DNA of 64,000 nt from SFDP01 sp051653625 (GCA_051653625.1 JBOFWM010000125.1:5286-69285), one strand, 5' to 3'; shown: positions 1 through 8,651, counted from the stretch's first letter. The notes: generated by a model from the letters alone, not told the origin. Numbers and translations are program-made.

Positions 1-1170
1 TGTAAAGAGAAAGAGGTAGCAAAACAATACCAGAACATTATTCTTGAAACATTAATTGATAGAAACTTAAAGGGAATATTAGTGGGCGGTGCTCTTACGG
101 ATTTAGAAATTGTATTAGAAAAGGCCACTATACATGGAAAACATGTGGAAAATGAAGATATTAGATGCGCTGCTTATCAAGCACTTAGAAGTGGATTATA
201 TCGTGAAAATAGCAAAATATTAGAACCATATTATCAATATAAACTTGAAATAAAAGAAGAATTTGTTGGACGTGCGATCTATGATTTAGAACAAAAAAAA
301 GCTACCTTTTCTATAGAACAATTGAATGCAGAGTATGTTATGTTGCAGGGGGAATTACCAGTTGCAACGTTAAAAGATTATGCAATACAATTAAAAAGTT
401 ATACGTTAGGAGAAGGGAAACTAGAACTTCAATTTAGTCAATATGCACCTTGTCACAATGAGGAAGAAGTAATAGAAGCAATCGGTTATTATATGCCTAC
501 GGAACTAAAGGAAAAAGAATCTTTGGGCGAAAAAAAGCAAAAAAAGAAGGTTGGAAATAAGAATCAAGTTACAAGTGAAGATGAAATTGAAGCAATGATG
601 AAACAACTTTTTTATGCCAATAGTAAAAAAGAGTTTTTGCCACACAAAGGAATTACAAAAGAAAACAAAGGGAAAAGAGAAATTGTTTATTGCAATACAA
701 ATGATCATGTAAAAGCAACAAAAAGAAGAGAAGAGTGTTTACTAGTAGATGGATATAATATTATTTTTGCATGGGATACTTTAAAAGAACTTGCAATGAT
801 GAACTTAGATGGAGCAAGAGGAGTTCTTCTTGATGTATTAAGTAATTATCAAGGGATAAAAGGAATGGAAATAATTGTTGTTTTTGATGCATATCGTGTA
901 AAGGGTGGAATTGAAAAAGAAGAGATTTATCAAAACTTAAAAGTGATTTTTACAAAAGAGGCAGAAACAGCAGATCAATTTATTGAACGATTTTCTCATG
1001 TTCAGAAAAAAAAGTATGACATTACAGTAGCAACAAGTGATCACTTAGAACAAATTATTATTACTGGACAAGGTGCTAAACTACTTTCGGCTAAAGGACT
1101 TTATGAAGAGATAGAACGAAGTAACCAGATTTTAAGAGAAAAATATAACATAAAAGAGGATACCATGTAA
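1..1170 (+). CDS. Tet(M)-like ribosomal protection factor fused to YacP/Rae1 NYN nuclease domain (5' truncated)
   Basis: The frame is open from the first base, so the gene begins before the window; 389 C-terminal residues are visible. A GTG at 82 exists but lies inside a conserved domain and is not the start. Visible residues 1 to about 175 resemble EF-G domains IV and V in the form found in Tet(M)/Tet(O) ribosomal protection proteins, including an 'ILEPYYQYKLEIKEEF' stretch matching the Tet(M) LLEPYLSFKI region. A lysine-rich linker follows. From about residue 246 there is a NYN/PIN-like domain with acidic residues in LLVDGYNII, VVFDAYR, AETADQF and VATSDH, typical of YacP. B. subtilis YacP (Rae1) is a ribosome-dependent mRNA endonuclease acting at the A site. 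The GTPase domain should lie upstream of the window. I infer a factor that carries a nuclease to the ribosome; whether it gives tetracycline resistance cannot be judged. A terminator follows directly. Confidence 0.85.
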   Translation, partial: CKEKEVAKQYQNIILETLIDRNLKGILVGGALTDLEIVLEKATIHGKHVENEDIRCAAYQALRSGLYRENSKILEPYYQYKLEIKEEFVGRAIYDLEQKKATFSIEQLNAEYVMLQGELPVATLKDYAIQLKSYTLGEGKLELQFSQYAPCHNEEEVIEAIGYYMPTELKEKESLGEKKQKKKVGNKNQVTSEDEIEAMMKQLFYANSKKEFLPHKGITKENKGKREIVYCNTNDHVKATKRREECLLVDGYNIIFAWDTLKELAMMNLDGARGVLLDVLSNYQGIKGMEIIVVFDAYRVKGGIEKEEIYQNLKVIFTKEAETADQFIERFSHVQKKKYDITVATSDHLEQIIITGQGAKLLSAKGLYEEIERSNQILREKYNIKEDTM

Positions 1171-1189
1171 TGTGATGGTATCCTCTTTT
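1152..1189. terminator. Bidirectional intrinsic terminator
   Basis: A 15-bp inverted repeat (arms 1152-1166 and 1175-1189) spans the stop codon of the upstream gene and ends in a T run; the opposite strand also ends in a T run. It lies between two convergent genes and can serve both. Confidence 0.85.
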
Positions 1190-1194
1190 ATCGT

Positions 1195-2391
1195 TTATTC
1201 TACAATTGCAGTAGTTTTAAGATATTCAATTACTTTATCTTTCATCATAAGTTGATATGTATATGCTTTTCCATATCGAGTAGAGGTTTCTTCGCCAATA
1301 GTTTCTACATATGCATTATATTCTTCTTCTGTAATTGAAAGAGCTTCCTTATCAAAAATCCATTGATATACAAAATCAATTGCGAGACGATCCGTTGCAG
1401 AATCTATAAGCGATTTCTCATATTCTCTTTGACTTTTACCAGTATAATCTGAAAAAGAATTGTATGCAGCACTTCCCATTAAGGAGATATATAATTCATT
1501 GTATGAATTATATGTTGATTCATCTTCATAACGTATGATAGATTTCATATGTTTTAAATTTTCTTTTGGTACAGATGTAACAGAAGAATTTGAGGATAAA
1601 TAATTTTTTAGGAAAGTTGATAATTTAGTATCATAATTTGTAGTTTTTAAATAAGTTTTATATTCTTCAGTAGTAGTAGCATATTCAGAAAGATTTGCTG
1701 CAACAAATTCATCTGTAAATTCTGGTGTAACAGTAATGCTGTTAATTACAACTTCAAATGTAGCATCCATCCCAGCTAACTCGGTTGTAGAATAATCTTC
1801 TGGGAAAGTTACAGATACAGTTACCGTATCACCAGGTTTTTTCCCGATTAATTGTTGCTCAAATGTATCAACATATGTTCCAGAACCTATTACTAAATCA
1901 GTACCAGCGCCTTTTGTATCTCCACCTTCAAAAGCATCTCCATTTACAGTTCCAACATAATCAATATTTACTGTATCACCATCCGCGATTTCAAGCGATG
2001 AATCGGTAGAGGCTTCTTTGTAATTTGCTAAAGTAGAAGTAATGGATGATTCTACTTCTTCGTCCGTAAATTCAACATCGGCTAATGCTACTTGAATGCC
2101 ATTATACTCAAGTTCTTTTATGTAATCTGTAACAGTTAGGTTGGAAAAATGACCGTCATCCGTTAATAGAGCACTATAATCACTACTTGCAACAGTAGCT
2201 GTAGCGGTGTAATAAATACTTGTACCAACTCCTAGAGCTAAAACGGCAACAATACAAAATGTAACAAGAAAACCAATAATTTTATTTCTTTTATTTCGAC
2301 GTTTTTCTCTAGCGACCTCTTCACGTCTTTGTGTTCTCTTTCTTTTACTATTTGATAATTGATCAAATATCTCATCGTTTTTATTTTTCAT
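1195..2391 (-). CDS. Membrane-anchored trigger-factor-like FKBP-type peptidyl-prolyl isomerase
   Basis: 398 residues. A positively charged N-terminus rich in Lys and Arg (about 1-36) is followed by one transmembrane segment (about 38-60, IIGFLVTFCIVAVLALG) and an extracytoplasmic part. That part holds an FKBP-type domain (about 138-225: GDTVNIDYVGTVNG, FEGGDTKG, FEQQLIGKKPGDT) and then a helical C-terminus like that of trigger factor. Canonical trigger factor is cytosolic and begins with a ribosome-binding domain, which is absent here, so this is a secreted or anchored relative, probably a foldase for exported proteins. Start: the ATG at 2391 lies 12 nt after AAGGA; earlier in-frame starts (2403, 2412) overlap that site. 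The gene is monocistronic, divergent from the transketolase genes. Confidence 0.8.
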   Translation of the reverse strand: MKNKNDEIFDQLSNSKRKRTQRREEVAREKRRNKRNKIIGFLVTFCIVAVLALGVGTSIYYTATATVASSDYSALLTDDGHFSNLTVTDYIKELEYNGIQVALADVEFTDEEVESSITSTLANYKEASTDSSLEIADGDTVNIDYVGTVNGDAFEGGDTKGAGTDLVIGSGTYVDTFEQQLIGKKPGDTVTVSVTFPEDYSTTELAGMDATFEVVINSITVTPEFTDEFVAANLSEYATTTEEYKTYLKTTNYDTKLSTFLKNYLSSNSSVTSVPKENLKHMKSIIRYEDESTYNSYNELYISLMGSAAYNSFSDYTGKSQREYEKSLIDSATDRLAIDFVYQWIFDKEALSITEEEYNAYVETIGEETSTRYGKAYTYQLMMKDKVIEYLKTTAIVE

Positions 2392-2598
2392 AATAATACA
2401 CATTCCTTTCAAATTAACTTTCTTAAAAAGACAAAATAAAGTTAGTATTGTTTTTTTATTTTATCAGACAAATTGTATTCTATCATATTTTGATTAGATA
2501 ATAAAATAGAAAATACTTTTTTTTGAAAAAATGTTATAGAAAATTTGAAATAATAATTTTACATAATGTTATTTTTTTGACAAAATGCCTTACTTTAC

Positions 2599-2627
2599 TT
2601 GAAATTACAGTAACATTTTTATATAAT
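2599..2627 (+). promoter_or_regulatory. Sigma-A type promoter for transketolase genes
   Basis: TTGAAA (2599-2604), 17-bp spacer, TATAAT (2622-2627), 37 bases before the start codon. A TTGACA at 2577-2582 is too far from the -10 box to pair with it. The rest of the divergent gap (2392-2664) is AT-rich, and I see no other clear element in it. Confidence 0.7.
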
Positions 2628-2664
2628 AGTGTGAGAAATATACCGAGAGGAGAACGAAATTAAA

Positions 2665-3504
2665 ATGAGAGAACTAGAATTAAAACAGATTGCAAATGAA
2701 GTACGAAAAGGAATCATAACAGGTGTACATAGTGCGAAAGCGGGACATCCTGGAGGATCTTTATCAGCAGCAGATATTTTTACTTATTTATATTTTGAAG
2801 AAATGAACATTGATCCAAAAAATCCAAAAATGGAGGGTAGAGATCAATTTGTTTTATCAAAAGGACATGTTGCACCAGGATTATATTCTACTTTATCTCA
2901 AAGAGGTTATTTTCCAGTAGAAGATATGCTTACTCTTCGTAAGCTAGGTTCTCATCTACAAGGGCATCCATGTATTAAACATACACCAGGAATTGATGCA
3001 GCATCAGGGTCACTAGGACAAGGATTATCTGTAGCAGTTGGAAAAGCTCTTGCAGCAAAACTAGATAATAAAGACTATAGAGTATATTGTTTATGTGGAG
3101 ATGGTGAAATCCAAGAAGGACAAATTTGGGAAGCAGCAATGTTTGCTGCACATAAGAAGTTAGATAACCTTGTTGTGATTATTGATAATAATGGACTTCA
3201 AATTGATGGAAGCATTGATGAAGTATGTTCCCCATATCCAATTGATAAAAAATTTGAAGCGTTTGGATTTGAAGTAATTACAATTGATGGACATGATTTT
3301 AATGATATTAAAAAAGCCTTTGATTTTGCGAAAACAGTGAAAGGAAAACCAACTGCAATTGTTGCAAAAACAACAAAAGGAAAAGGTGTTTCTTTCATGG
3401 AAAATAAAGCTGCATGGCACGGAAGTGCACCAAATGATGAACAATTTGCAGTGGCATTAGAAGATTTAGATAAAATTACACAAGCGTTATCAAAGGAGGC
3501 ATAG
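2665..3504 (+). CDS. Transketolase, N-terminal (thiamine diphosphate-binding) subunit
   Basis: 279 residues, the usual size for the split form. It carries the ThDP-binding half: GHPGGSLSAADIF near the N-terminus, KGHVAPGLYS, GSLGQGLSVAVGKALA, and the ThDP motif GDGEIQEGQIWEAA through IDNNGLQIDG. It works with the next gene as a heteromeric transketolase of the non-oxidative pentose phosphate pathway, supplying ribose-5-phosphate and erythrose-4-phosphate. An AGAGGAG ribosome site precedes the ATG. The second subunit gene starts 6 bases after its stop, so the two are co-transcribed. Confidence 0.93.
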   Translation: MRELELKQIANEVRKGIITGVHSAKAGHPGGSLSAADIFTYLYFEEMNIDPKNPKMEGRDQFVLSKGHVAPGLYSTLSQRGYFPVEDMLTLRKLGSHLQGHPCIKHTPGIDAASGSLGQGLSVAVGKALAAKLDNKDYRVYCLCGDGEIQEGQIWEAAMFAAHKKLDNLVVIIDNNGLQIDGSIDEVCSPYPIDKKFEAFGFEVITIDGHDFNDIKKAFDFAKTVKGKPTAIVAKTTKGKGVSFMENKAAWHGSAPNDEQFAVALEDLDKITQALSKEA

Positions 3505-3510
3505 AATAGA

Positions 3511-4458
3511 ATGAGTAAGAAATTAGTTGCAACAAGAGAAAGTTATGGGAATGCGTTAGTAGAATTAGGAAAGAAAAATCCAAATGTTGTTGTTCTAGAT
3601 GCTGATTTAGCAGCAGCTACAAAAACAGGAGTATTTAAAAAAGAATTTCCAGATCGTCACATAAATTGTGGGATTGCAGAATCAAATATGGTTGGGATTG
3701 CAGCAGGGCTTGCATCAAATGGGAAAATCCCATTTTTAAGTTCTTTTGCGATGTTTGCAGCAGGAAGAGCATTTGAGCAAGTAAGAAATTCAGTGGGATA
3801 TCCTCATTTAAATGTTAAAATTGGAGCTACACATGGTGGAATTACAGTTGGAGAAGATGGGGCGAGTCATCAATGTAATGAAGACCTTGCACTTATGAGA
3901 ACGATTCCAGGAATGGTTGTTATTTGTCCAAGTGATGCAATCGAAGCAGAAGCGGCAGTACATGCAGCAGCAGAATACGTAGGACCAGTGTATTTAAGAT
4001 TTGGTCGTGCAGCAGTTCCTGTTATTAACGATGTGGAAGGATATAAGTTTGAAATTGGAAAAGGAAATGTGATAAAAGAAGGAAAAGATCTTACGGTTAT
4101 CGCAAATGGTATCTGCGTATCTTCCGCATTAGAAGCTGTAGAAAAATTGAAAGAAGAGGGGATTGATGCAGAATTAATTAATATCCACACAATCAAACCT
4201 TTAGATGAAGAACTTGTCATTGCATCTGCGAAAAAAACTGGTAAGGTGGTAACAATAGAGGAACATTCTGTAATTGGAGGATTAGGCAGTGCAGTAAATG
4301 ATGCGTTATCAAGAAAAGCACCTACATTATGTTTAAATATTGGTATGCAAGATGTATTTGGAGAATCTGGAAGTGCAGCGGAACTTCTCGTAAAATATAA
4401 ATTTGATGGTGCTGGTATTCACGAGCAAATCAAAACTTGGTTAGAGGATACAAAATAA
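3511..4458 (+). CDS. Transketolase, C-terminal (pyrimidine-binding) subunit
   Basis: 315 residues. It has the transketolase pyrimidine-binding fold at the N-terminus (VVVLDADLAAATKTG, RHINCGIAESNMVGIAAGLA, FEQVRNSVGYP, KIGATHGGITVGEDGASHQ) and a C-terminal transketolase domain (IHTIKPLDEELV, VTIEEHSVIGGLG). It complements the preceding subunit, which carries the diphosphate-binding half. Its AAAGGAGG ribosome site is embedded in the last codons of the upstream gene, which suggests coupled translation and a fixed subunit ratio. A hairpin terminator follows within about 10 bases. Confidence 0.93.
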   Translation: MSKKLVATRESYGNALVELGKKNPNVVVLDADLAAATKTGVFKKEFPDRHINCGIAESNMVGIAAGLASNGKIPFLSSFAMFAAGRAFEQVRNSVGYPHLNVKIGATHGGITVGEDGASHQCNEDLALMRTIPGMVVICPSDAIEAEAAVHAAAEYVGPVYLRFGRAAVPVINDVEGYKFEIGKGNVIKEGKDLTVIANGICVSSALEAVEKLKEEGIDAELINIHTIKPLDEELVIASAKKTGKVVTIEEHSVIGGLGSAVNDALSRKAPTLCLNIGMQDVFGESGSAAELLVKYKFDGAGIHEQIKTWLEDTK

Positions 4459-4468
4459 AAAAATTTTA

Positions 4469-4497
4469 AGAGAGCTATCGCGCATAGCTCTTTTTTT
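4469..4497 (+). terminator. Intrinsic terminator after transketolase operon
   Basis: Stem of 9 bp (GAGAGCTAT / ATAGCTCTT with a CGCGC loop) followed by seven or more T. Confidence 0.85.
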
Positions 4498-4509
4498 ATA
4501 TACAAAAAT

Positions 4510-4538
4510 TTGGTATACTATACTATATTTGGTATATT
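4510..4538 (+). promoter_or_regulatory. Probable promoter with a direct repeat
   Basis: TTGGTA (4510-4515), 17-bp spacer, TATATT (4533-4538), just after the transketolase terminator and before the beta-CASP gene. The 10-mer ATTTGGTATA occurs at 4508-4517 and again at 4527-4536, spaced 19 bp, close to two helical turns. It may be a tandem operator or only AT-rich coincidence. Confidence 0.45.
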
Positions 4539-4574
4539 ATAAAAGAATAGTAAGAAAAGGTAATGGTGAATGAG

Positions 4575-6176
4575 ATGAAAATAACATTTATTGGAGCAGC
4601 ACATGAAGTTACAGGAAGTTGTCACTACTTATCTATTTGTGGCAAACATATTTTAGTGGATTATGGAATGGAACAAGGGGTAAATGTTTATGAAAATGAG
4701 CCATTACCTGTGGATGATTCACAAATTGATTACGTATTTTTAACACATGCACATGTAGACCATTCTGGAATGTTACCATCTCTATATGCAAAAGGATTTC
4801 GTGGTCAGATTTTTATGACAGAAGCAAGTGCGGATTTATGTGGTATTATGTTGCGAGATTGTGCACATATTCAAATGCATGAGGCAGAGTGGAGAAAAAG
4901 AAAAGCAAAGAGAAGTGCAAGAATAGAATATGAAGAACCACTTTACACAATGGAAGATGCAGATGGAATTATTAAAAGTATTGTTCCATGCGCATATCAA
5001 AAAATAATTGATATATGTGAAGGGGTGAAAATACGCTTTACAGATATTGGACATTTATTGGGATCTTCAAGTATTGAAGTTTGGCTAAAGGAAGATGGAA
5101 TATCGAAAAAAATTGTGTTCTCAGGAGATATTGGGAACTGGAATCAGCCACTTATTAAAGACCCACAAAAAACATTAGAAGCAGATTATGTGGTAATGGA
5201 ATCCACATATGGAGATAGATTACATTCTTTGGAAAGACCAGATTATGTGAAAGAGCTCGCAAGTGTGATTCAATCTACATTCGATCAAGGAGGGAATGTA
5301 GTTATTCCATCCTTTGCAGTAGGAAGAACACAAGAAATGTTATATTTTATACGAAAAATTAAAGAAGACAATATTATAAAAGGATTTCCAGATTTTGAAG
5401 TATATGTAGATAGTCCATTAGCAGTAGAAGCAACAGGGATTTTTCAAAAAAATGTCTATACATGCTTTGATAATGATGCAATGGAACTTGTAAAAAAAGG
5501 AATTAACCCTATTTCATTTAGAGGATTAAAATTATCAATTACAAGTGATGAATCAAAAGCGATTAACTTTGATACAAAGCCAAAAGTAATTATATCTGCG
5601 TCTGGAATGTGTGAAGCTGGAAGAATTAGACATCATTTAAAGCATAACTTGTGGCGAAAAGAATGTACAATTTTATTTGTTGGATATCAAGCTGTTGGGA
5701 CATTGGGAAGAAGCATCATAGAAGGAGCAGAAGAAGTAAAACTTTTTGGAGAAGTAATAAATGTAAGAGCAAGAATTTTACAATTAGCGGGAATTAGTGG
5801 TCATGCGGATAAAGAAGGATTGATTAATTGGGTAAAAGGATTTCAAAGTCCACTTTCTAATGTGTTTGTTACGCATGGAGAATCGAGTGTATGTGACTCT
5901 TTTACAGAGTGTCTTAAAGTTGAACATGGTCTAAAAGCATATGCTCCATTTAGTGGAACAAGATATGACTTGGCAAAAAATGAAATAGAATATGAGGCAT
6001 TACCAATTCCTATCATGAAAAAGACTGCAAAACATGTTGCGGAAGTATTTGAACGATTACTTGCAGCCGGAACAAGACTAATGAATGTTATTAGAAAAAA
6101 TGAAGGATTACCAAATAAAGAACTTGCAAAATTTGCAGATCAAATCAATTCTTTGAGTGATAAATGGGATCGATAA
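4575..6176 (+). CDS. Beta-CASP metallo-beta-lactamase RNA-processing exonuclease-like protein
   Basis: 533 residues from the ATG at 4575. The N-terminus MKITFIGAAHEVTGSCHYL is the usual beginning of this family. The metallo-beta-lactamase metal motif HAHVDHSG lies near residue 60, further ligands are around DIGHLLGSS and FSGDIGNWNQP, then the beta-CASP region (SFAVGRTQEMLYF, SPLAVEATGIF, SASGMCEAGRIRHHL) and the C-terminal HADKEGLINWV, VTHGESS. The family (CPSF73/Ysh1-like, Pfam RMMBL) includes RNA nucleases, but the substrate of this bacterial branch is not established. Upstream in-frame ATG (4563) and GTG (4566) sit too close to AAAAGG; the ATG at 4575 has GGTGA five bases before it. thyA begins 25 bases after its stop. 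Confidence 0.88.
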   Translation: MKITFIGAAHEVTGSCHYLSICGKHILVDYGMEQGVNVYENEPLPVDDSQIDYVFLTHAHVDHSGMLPSLYAKGFRGQIFMTEASADLCGIMLRDCAHIQMHEAEWRKRKAKRSARIEYEEPLYTMEDADGIIKSIVPCAYQKIIDICEGVKIRFTDIGHLLGSSSIEVWLKEDGISKKIVFSGDIGNWNQPLIKDPQKTLEADYVVMESTYGDRLHSLERPDYVKELASVIQSTFDQGGNVVIPSFAVGRTQEMLYFIRKIKEDNIIKGFPDFEVYVDSPLAVEATGIFQKNVYTCFDNDAMELVKKGINPISFRGLKLSITSDESKAINFDTKPKVIISASGMCEAGRIRHHLKHNLWRKECTILFVGYQAVGTLGRSIIEGAEEVKLFGEVINVRARILQLAGISGHADKEGLINWVKGFQSPLSNVFVTHGESSVCDSFTECLKVEHGLKAYAPFSGTRYDLAKNEIEYEALPIPIMKKTAKHVAEVFERLLAAGTRLMNVIRKNEGLPNKELAKFADQINSLSDKWDR

Positions 6177-6201
6177 AAATGAGGAAGGTTGTGAATAGAA
6201 C

Positions 6202-7050
6202 ATGAGTTACGCAGATAAAATTTTTGTAGATATGTGCAAAGATATTTTAGAAAATGGAACAAGTACGGAAGGAGAAAAAGTCAGACCGGTTTGGCCTGAT
6301 GGAACACCTGCTTATACAATAAAAAAATTTGGGGTGGTAAATCGTTATGATTTAAGAAAAGAATTTCCATTAATAACACTCCGCAAAACAGCCATCAAAA
6401 GTGCTACAGATGAAATTTTATGGATTTGGCAAAAAAAATCAAATAATATTAATGAGTTAAATTCCTCGATCTGGGATGAATGGGCAGATCAATCAGGATC
6501 CATTGGAAAAGCATATGGTTATCAGTTAGGAATTAAACACCAATATAAAGAAGGATTGATGGATCAAGTAGATCGTGTGATATACGATTTGAAAAATAAT
6601 CCATTTAGTCGTAGAATTATTACGAATATTTATGTTCATGAAAATTTACATGAAATGAATTTATATCCATGTGCCTATAGTATGACTTTTAATGTTACAC
6701 AACGTGTAGGTGAAAAAAGGTTAACCTTAAATGCAATTTTGAATCAACGATCACAAGATGTTTTAGCGGCCAATAATTGGAATGTTGCGCAATATAGTGT
6801 ATTACTTCATATGATTGCACAAGTATGTGACATGGAAGTAGGAGAATTTGTTCATGTAATTGCAGATGCTCATATATACGACAGACATATTCCGATTGTT
6901 AAAGAATTAATTACTAGAGAACAGTTTGACGCGCCTAAATTTTCATTAAACAAAGAAATTAAAAACTTTTATGATTTTAGCGCAAAAGATGTTATAATAG
7001 AAAATTATATTACAGGAGAACAAATAAAGAATATACCGATAGCAATTTAG
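6202..7050 (+). CDS. thyA: Thymidylate synthase (ThyA, B. subtilis ThyA-like branch)
   Basis: 282 residues. It converts dUMP to dTMP using methylene-tetrahydrofolate, which it oxidises to dihydrofolate, so the folA gene next to it regenerates the cofactor. Features: SRRIITNIY (phosphate-binding arginines), the catalytic cysteine in LYPCAYSM, QRSQDVLAANNWNVAQY, ADAHIYDRH, and a C-terminal IPIAI like the mobile tail of the family. The residue after the catalytic Cys is Ala, not the His of E. coli-type enzymes, and LGxPFN is replaced by AANNWN. The PCxY form also occurs in the B. subtilis ThyA branch, so I read this as a lineage feature and not decay. Probably in an operon with its flanking genes. 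Confidence 0.93.
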   Translation: MSYADKIFVDMCKDILENGTSTEGEKVRPVWPDGTPAYTIKKFGVVNRYDLRKEFPLITLRKTAIKSATDEILWIWQKKSNNINELNSSIWDEWADQSGSIGKAYGYQLGIKHQYKEGLMDQVDRVIYDLKNNPFSRRIITNIYVHENLHEMNLYPCAYSMTFNVTQRVGEKRLTLNAILNQRSQDVLAANNWNVAQYSVLLHMIAQVCDMEVGEFVHVIADAHIYDRHIPIVKELITREQFDAPKFSLNKEIKNFYDFSAKDVIIENYITGEQIKNIPIAI

Positions 7051-7078
7051 CAATAGAAAGATAGAGGAAGTAACGTAT

Positions 7079-7579
7079 ATGAATTTAATTGTGGCAGTTG
7101 ATGAAAAGTGGGCAATAGGAAATAAAAATGAATTATTAGTACGTATTCCAGCAGATATGAAGATGTTTCGCGAGGAAACAACGGGAAAAGTGGTTGTACT
7201 AGGAAGAAAGACATTAGAAACATTTCCGGGAAAAGTGCCACTGGCAAATCGAACCAATATCATTTTATCAAGGGATAAAACTTATAAAGTAAAAGATGCT
7301 TTGGTAGTACATTCGATAGAGGAATTACTTGAAACATTAAAAACTTATAAAAAAGAAGACATTTATATCATTGGTGGAGAAAGTATTTATAGACAAATGC
7401 TACCATATTGTGATCTTGCACATGTTACGAAGATTGATCGTACGTATGAAGCAGATTGTTATATTCCAAATTTAGAGGAAGATGAGACGTGGGAAATAAC
7501 AGCTTCAAGTGATGAACAATATTATTTTGATACAACATATCATTTTTTGAAATATGAAAAGAAAAGAGAGGGAAAATAA
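7079..7579 (+). CDS. folA: Dihydrofolate reductase
   Basis: 166 residues, normal length. It reduces dihydrofolate to tetrahydrofolate with NADPH. The N-terminus MNLIVAVDEKWAIGNKNELL gives the substrate loop; the catalytic acid is the Asp in RIPADMKMF; VVVLGRKTLETFP and IYIIGGESIYRQML form the NADPH-binding parts. The Trp-proline motif of E. coli DHFR is replaced (ELLVRIP), as is common in clostridial forms. It lies 28 bases after thyA, the partner that produces its substrate, and its stop codon is one base from the ilvE start. Confidence 0.93.
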   Translation: MNLIVAVDEKWAIGNKNELLVRIPADMKMFREETTGKVVVLGRKTLETFPGKVPLANRTNIILSRDKTYKVKDALVVHSIEELLETLKTYKKEDIYIIGGESIYRQMLPYCDLAHVTKIDRTYEADCYIPNLEEDETWEITASSDEQYYFDTTYHFLKYEKKREGK

Positions 7580-7580
7580 A

Positions 7581-8651
7581 ATGTTAGACATAAGATATGA
7601 GCTAAATAAGAACAAGAAAGAACAACCAAAAGAAGATAATCCATTAGTATTTGGAACAATTTTTACGGATCATATGTTTGTAATGGATTATGAAGAAGGA
7701 AAAGGTTGGTTCGACCCAAGAGTTGTACCATATGCACCTATTATGCTTGACCCATCAGCAATGGTATTTCATTATGGACAAGAAATGTTTGAGGGATTAA
7801 AAGCTTATAAATCAAGTGAAGGAAAAACATTATTATTTAGACCAGATAAAAATATAGAACGTGCGAATAAAACAAATGAAAGAATTTGTATTCCAAAATT
7901 GGATCCAGAAGATTTTTTACAAGCAATCAAAGCCGTTGTAAAAACAGATGAAGAATGGATTCCTACAAAAGAAGGTACTTCTTTATATATTAGACCATTT
8001 ATTATTGCAACGGATCCATTTTTAGGAGTTCGACCATCTCACACGTATAAATTTATTATTATCTTATCACCGGTTGGTGCATATTACCCAGAAGGTCTTA
8101 ACCCAGTAAAAATATGGATTGAGGATGAATATGTTCGTGCGGTAAAAGGTGGACTTGGAGAGGCGAAGGCAGGAGCAAATTATGTTGCAAGTTTAAAGGC
8201 TCAAGTGAAAGCGCATGATGAAGGGTATTCACAAGTATTATGGTTAGATGGAGTGGAAAGAAAATATATTGAAGAAGTAGGTGCAATGAACATCTTCTTT
8301 AAAATAAATGGGAAAATTCTAACTCCTATGTTGAATGGAAGCATTTTACCAGGAGTTACAAGAGACAGTTGTATTGAATTATGTAAACGTTGGGGATATG
8401 ACGTTGAAGAAAGACGAATTTCTGTAGATGAAATATTTGAAGCTGCAAAAAATCAAACATTAGAAGAAGTTTGGGGGACAGGAACAGCAGCTGTTATTTC
8501 TCCAGTTGGACATTTAAGAGAAGGTGATTTAGTTCTTCAAATCCAAGATGGTGGAATTGGAGAGTTAAGCCAAAAATTATACGATACTATTACAGGAATT
8601 CAATTAGGAAAAATAGAAGGACCAAACGGCTGGAGTATTATTGTGGAATAG
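7581..8651 (+). CDS. ilvE: Branched-chain amino acid aminotransferase
   Basis: 356 residues, fold-type IV PLP enzyme. It makes the last step of Val, Leu and Ile synthesis (or the first of their breakdown). Motifs: FHYGQEMFEGLKAY, LFRPDKNIERANKTNERICIP, YIRPFIIATDPFLGV, GLGEAKAGANYVASLKAQ (the PLP-binding Lys is in or near this stretch), GVERKYIEEVGAMNIFF, GSILPGVTRDSCIEL, GTAAVISPVG. The frame is open from 7554, but the family N-terminus and the AGAGGG ribosome site support the ATG at 7581. It is the long (BCAT-like, about 355 residue) type. Confidence 0.93.
   Translation: MLDIRYELNKNKKEQPKEDNPLVFGTIFTDHMFVMDYEEGKGWFDPRVVPYAPIMLDPSAMVFHYGQEMFEGLKAYKSSEGKTLLFRPDKNIERANKTNERICIPKLDPEDFLQAIKAVVKTDEEWIPTKEGTSLYIRPFIIATDPFLGVRPSHTYKFIIILSPVGAYYPEGLNPVKIWIEDEYVRAVKGGLGEAKAGANYVASLKAQVKAHDEGYSQVLWLDGVERKYIEEVGAMNIFFKINGKILTPMLNGSILPGVTRDSCIELCKRWGYDVEERRISVDEIFEAAKNQTLEEVWGTGTAAVISPVGHLREGDLVLQIQDGGIGELSQKLYDTITGIQLGKIEGPNGWSIIVE

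Noticed and set aside
82..84. GTG at 82 as the true start of the first gene
   Set aside because: The frame is open from base 1 and the residues before 82 continue the Tet(M)/EF-G domain, so the gene is simply cut by the window edge.
2577..2582. TTGACA as the -35 box of the transketolase promoter
   Set aside because: It is 39 bp from the TATAAT; TTGAAA at 2599-2604 has the correct 17-bp spacing.
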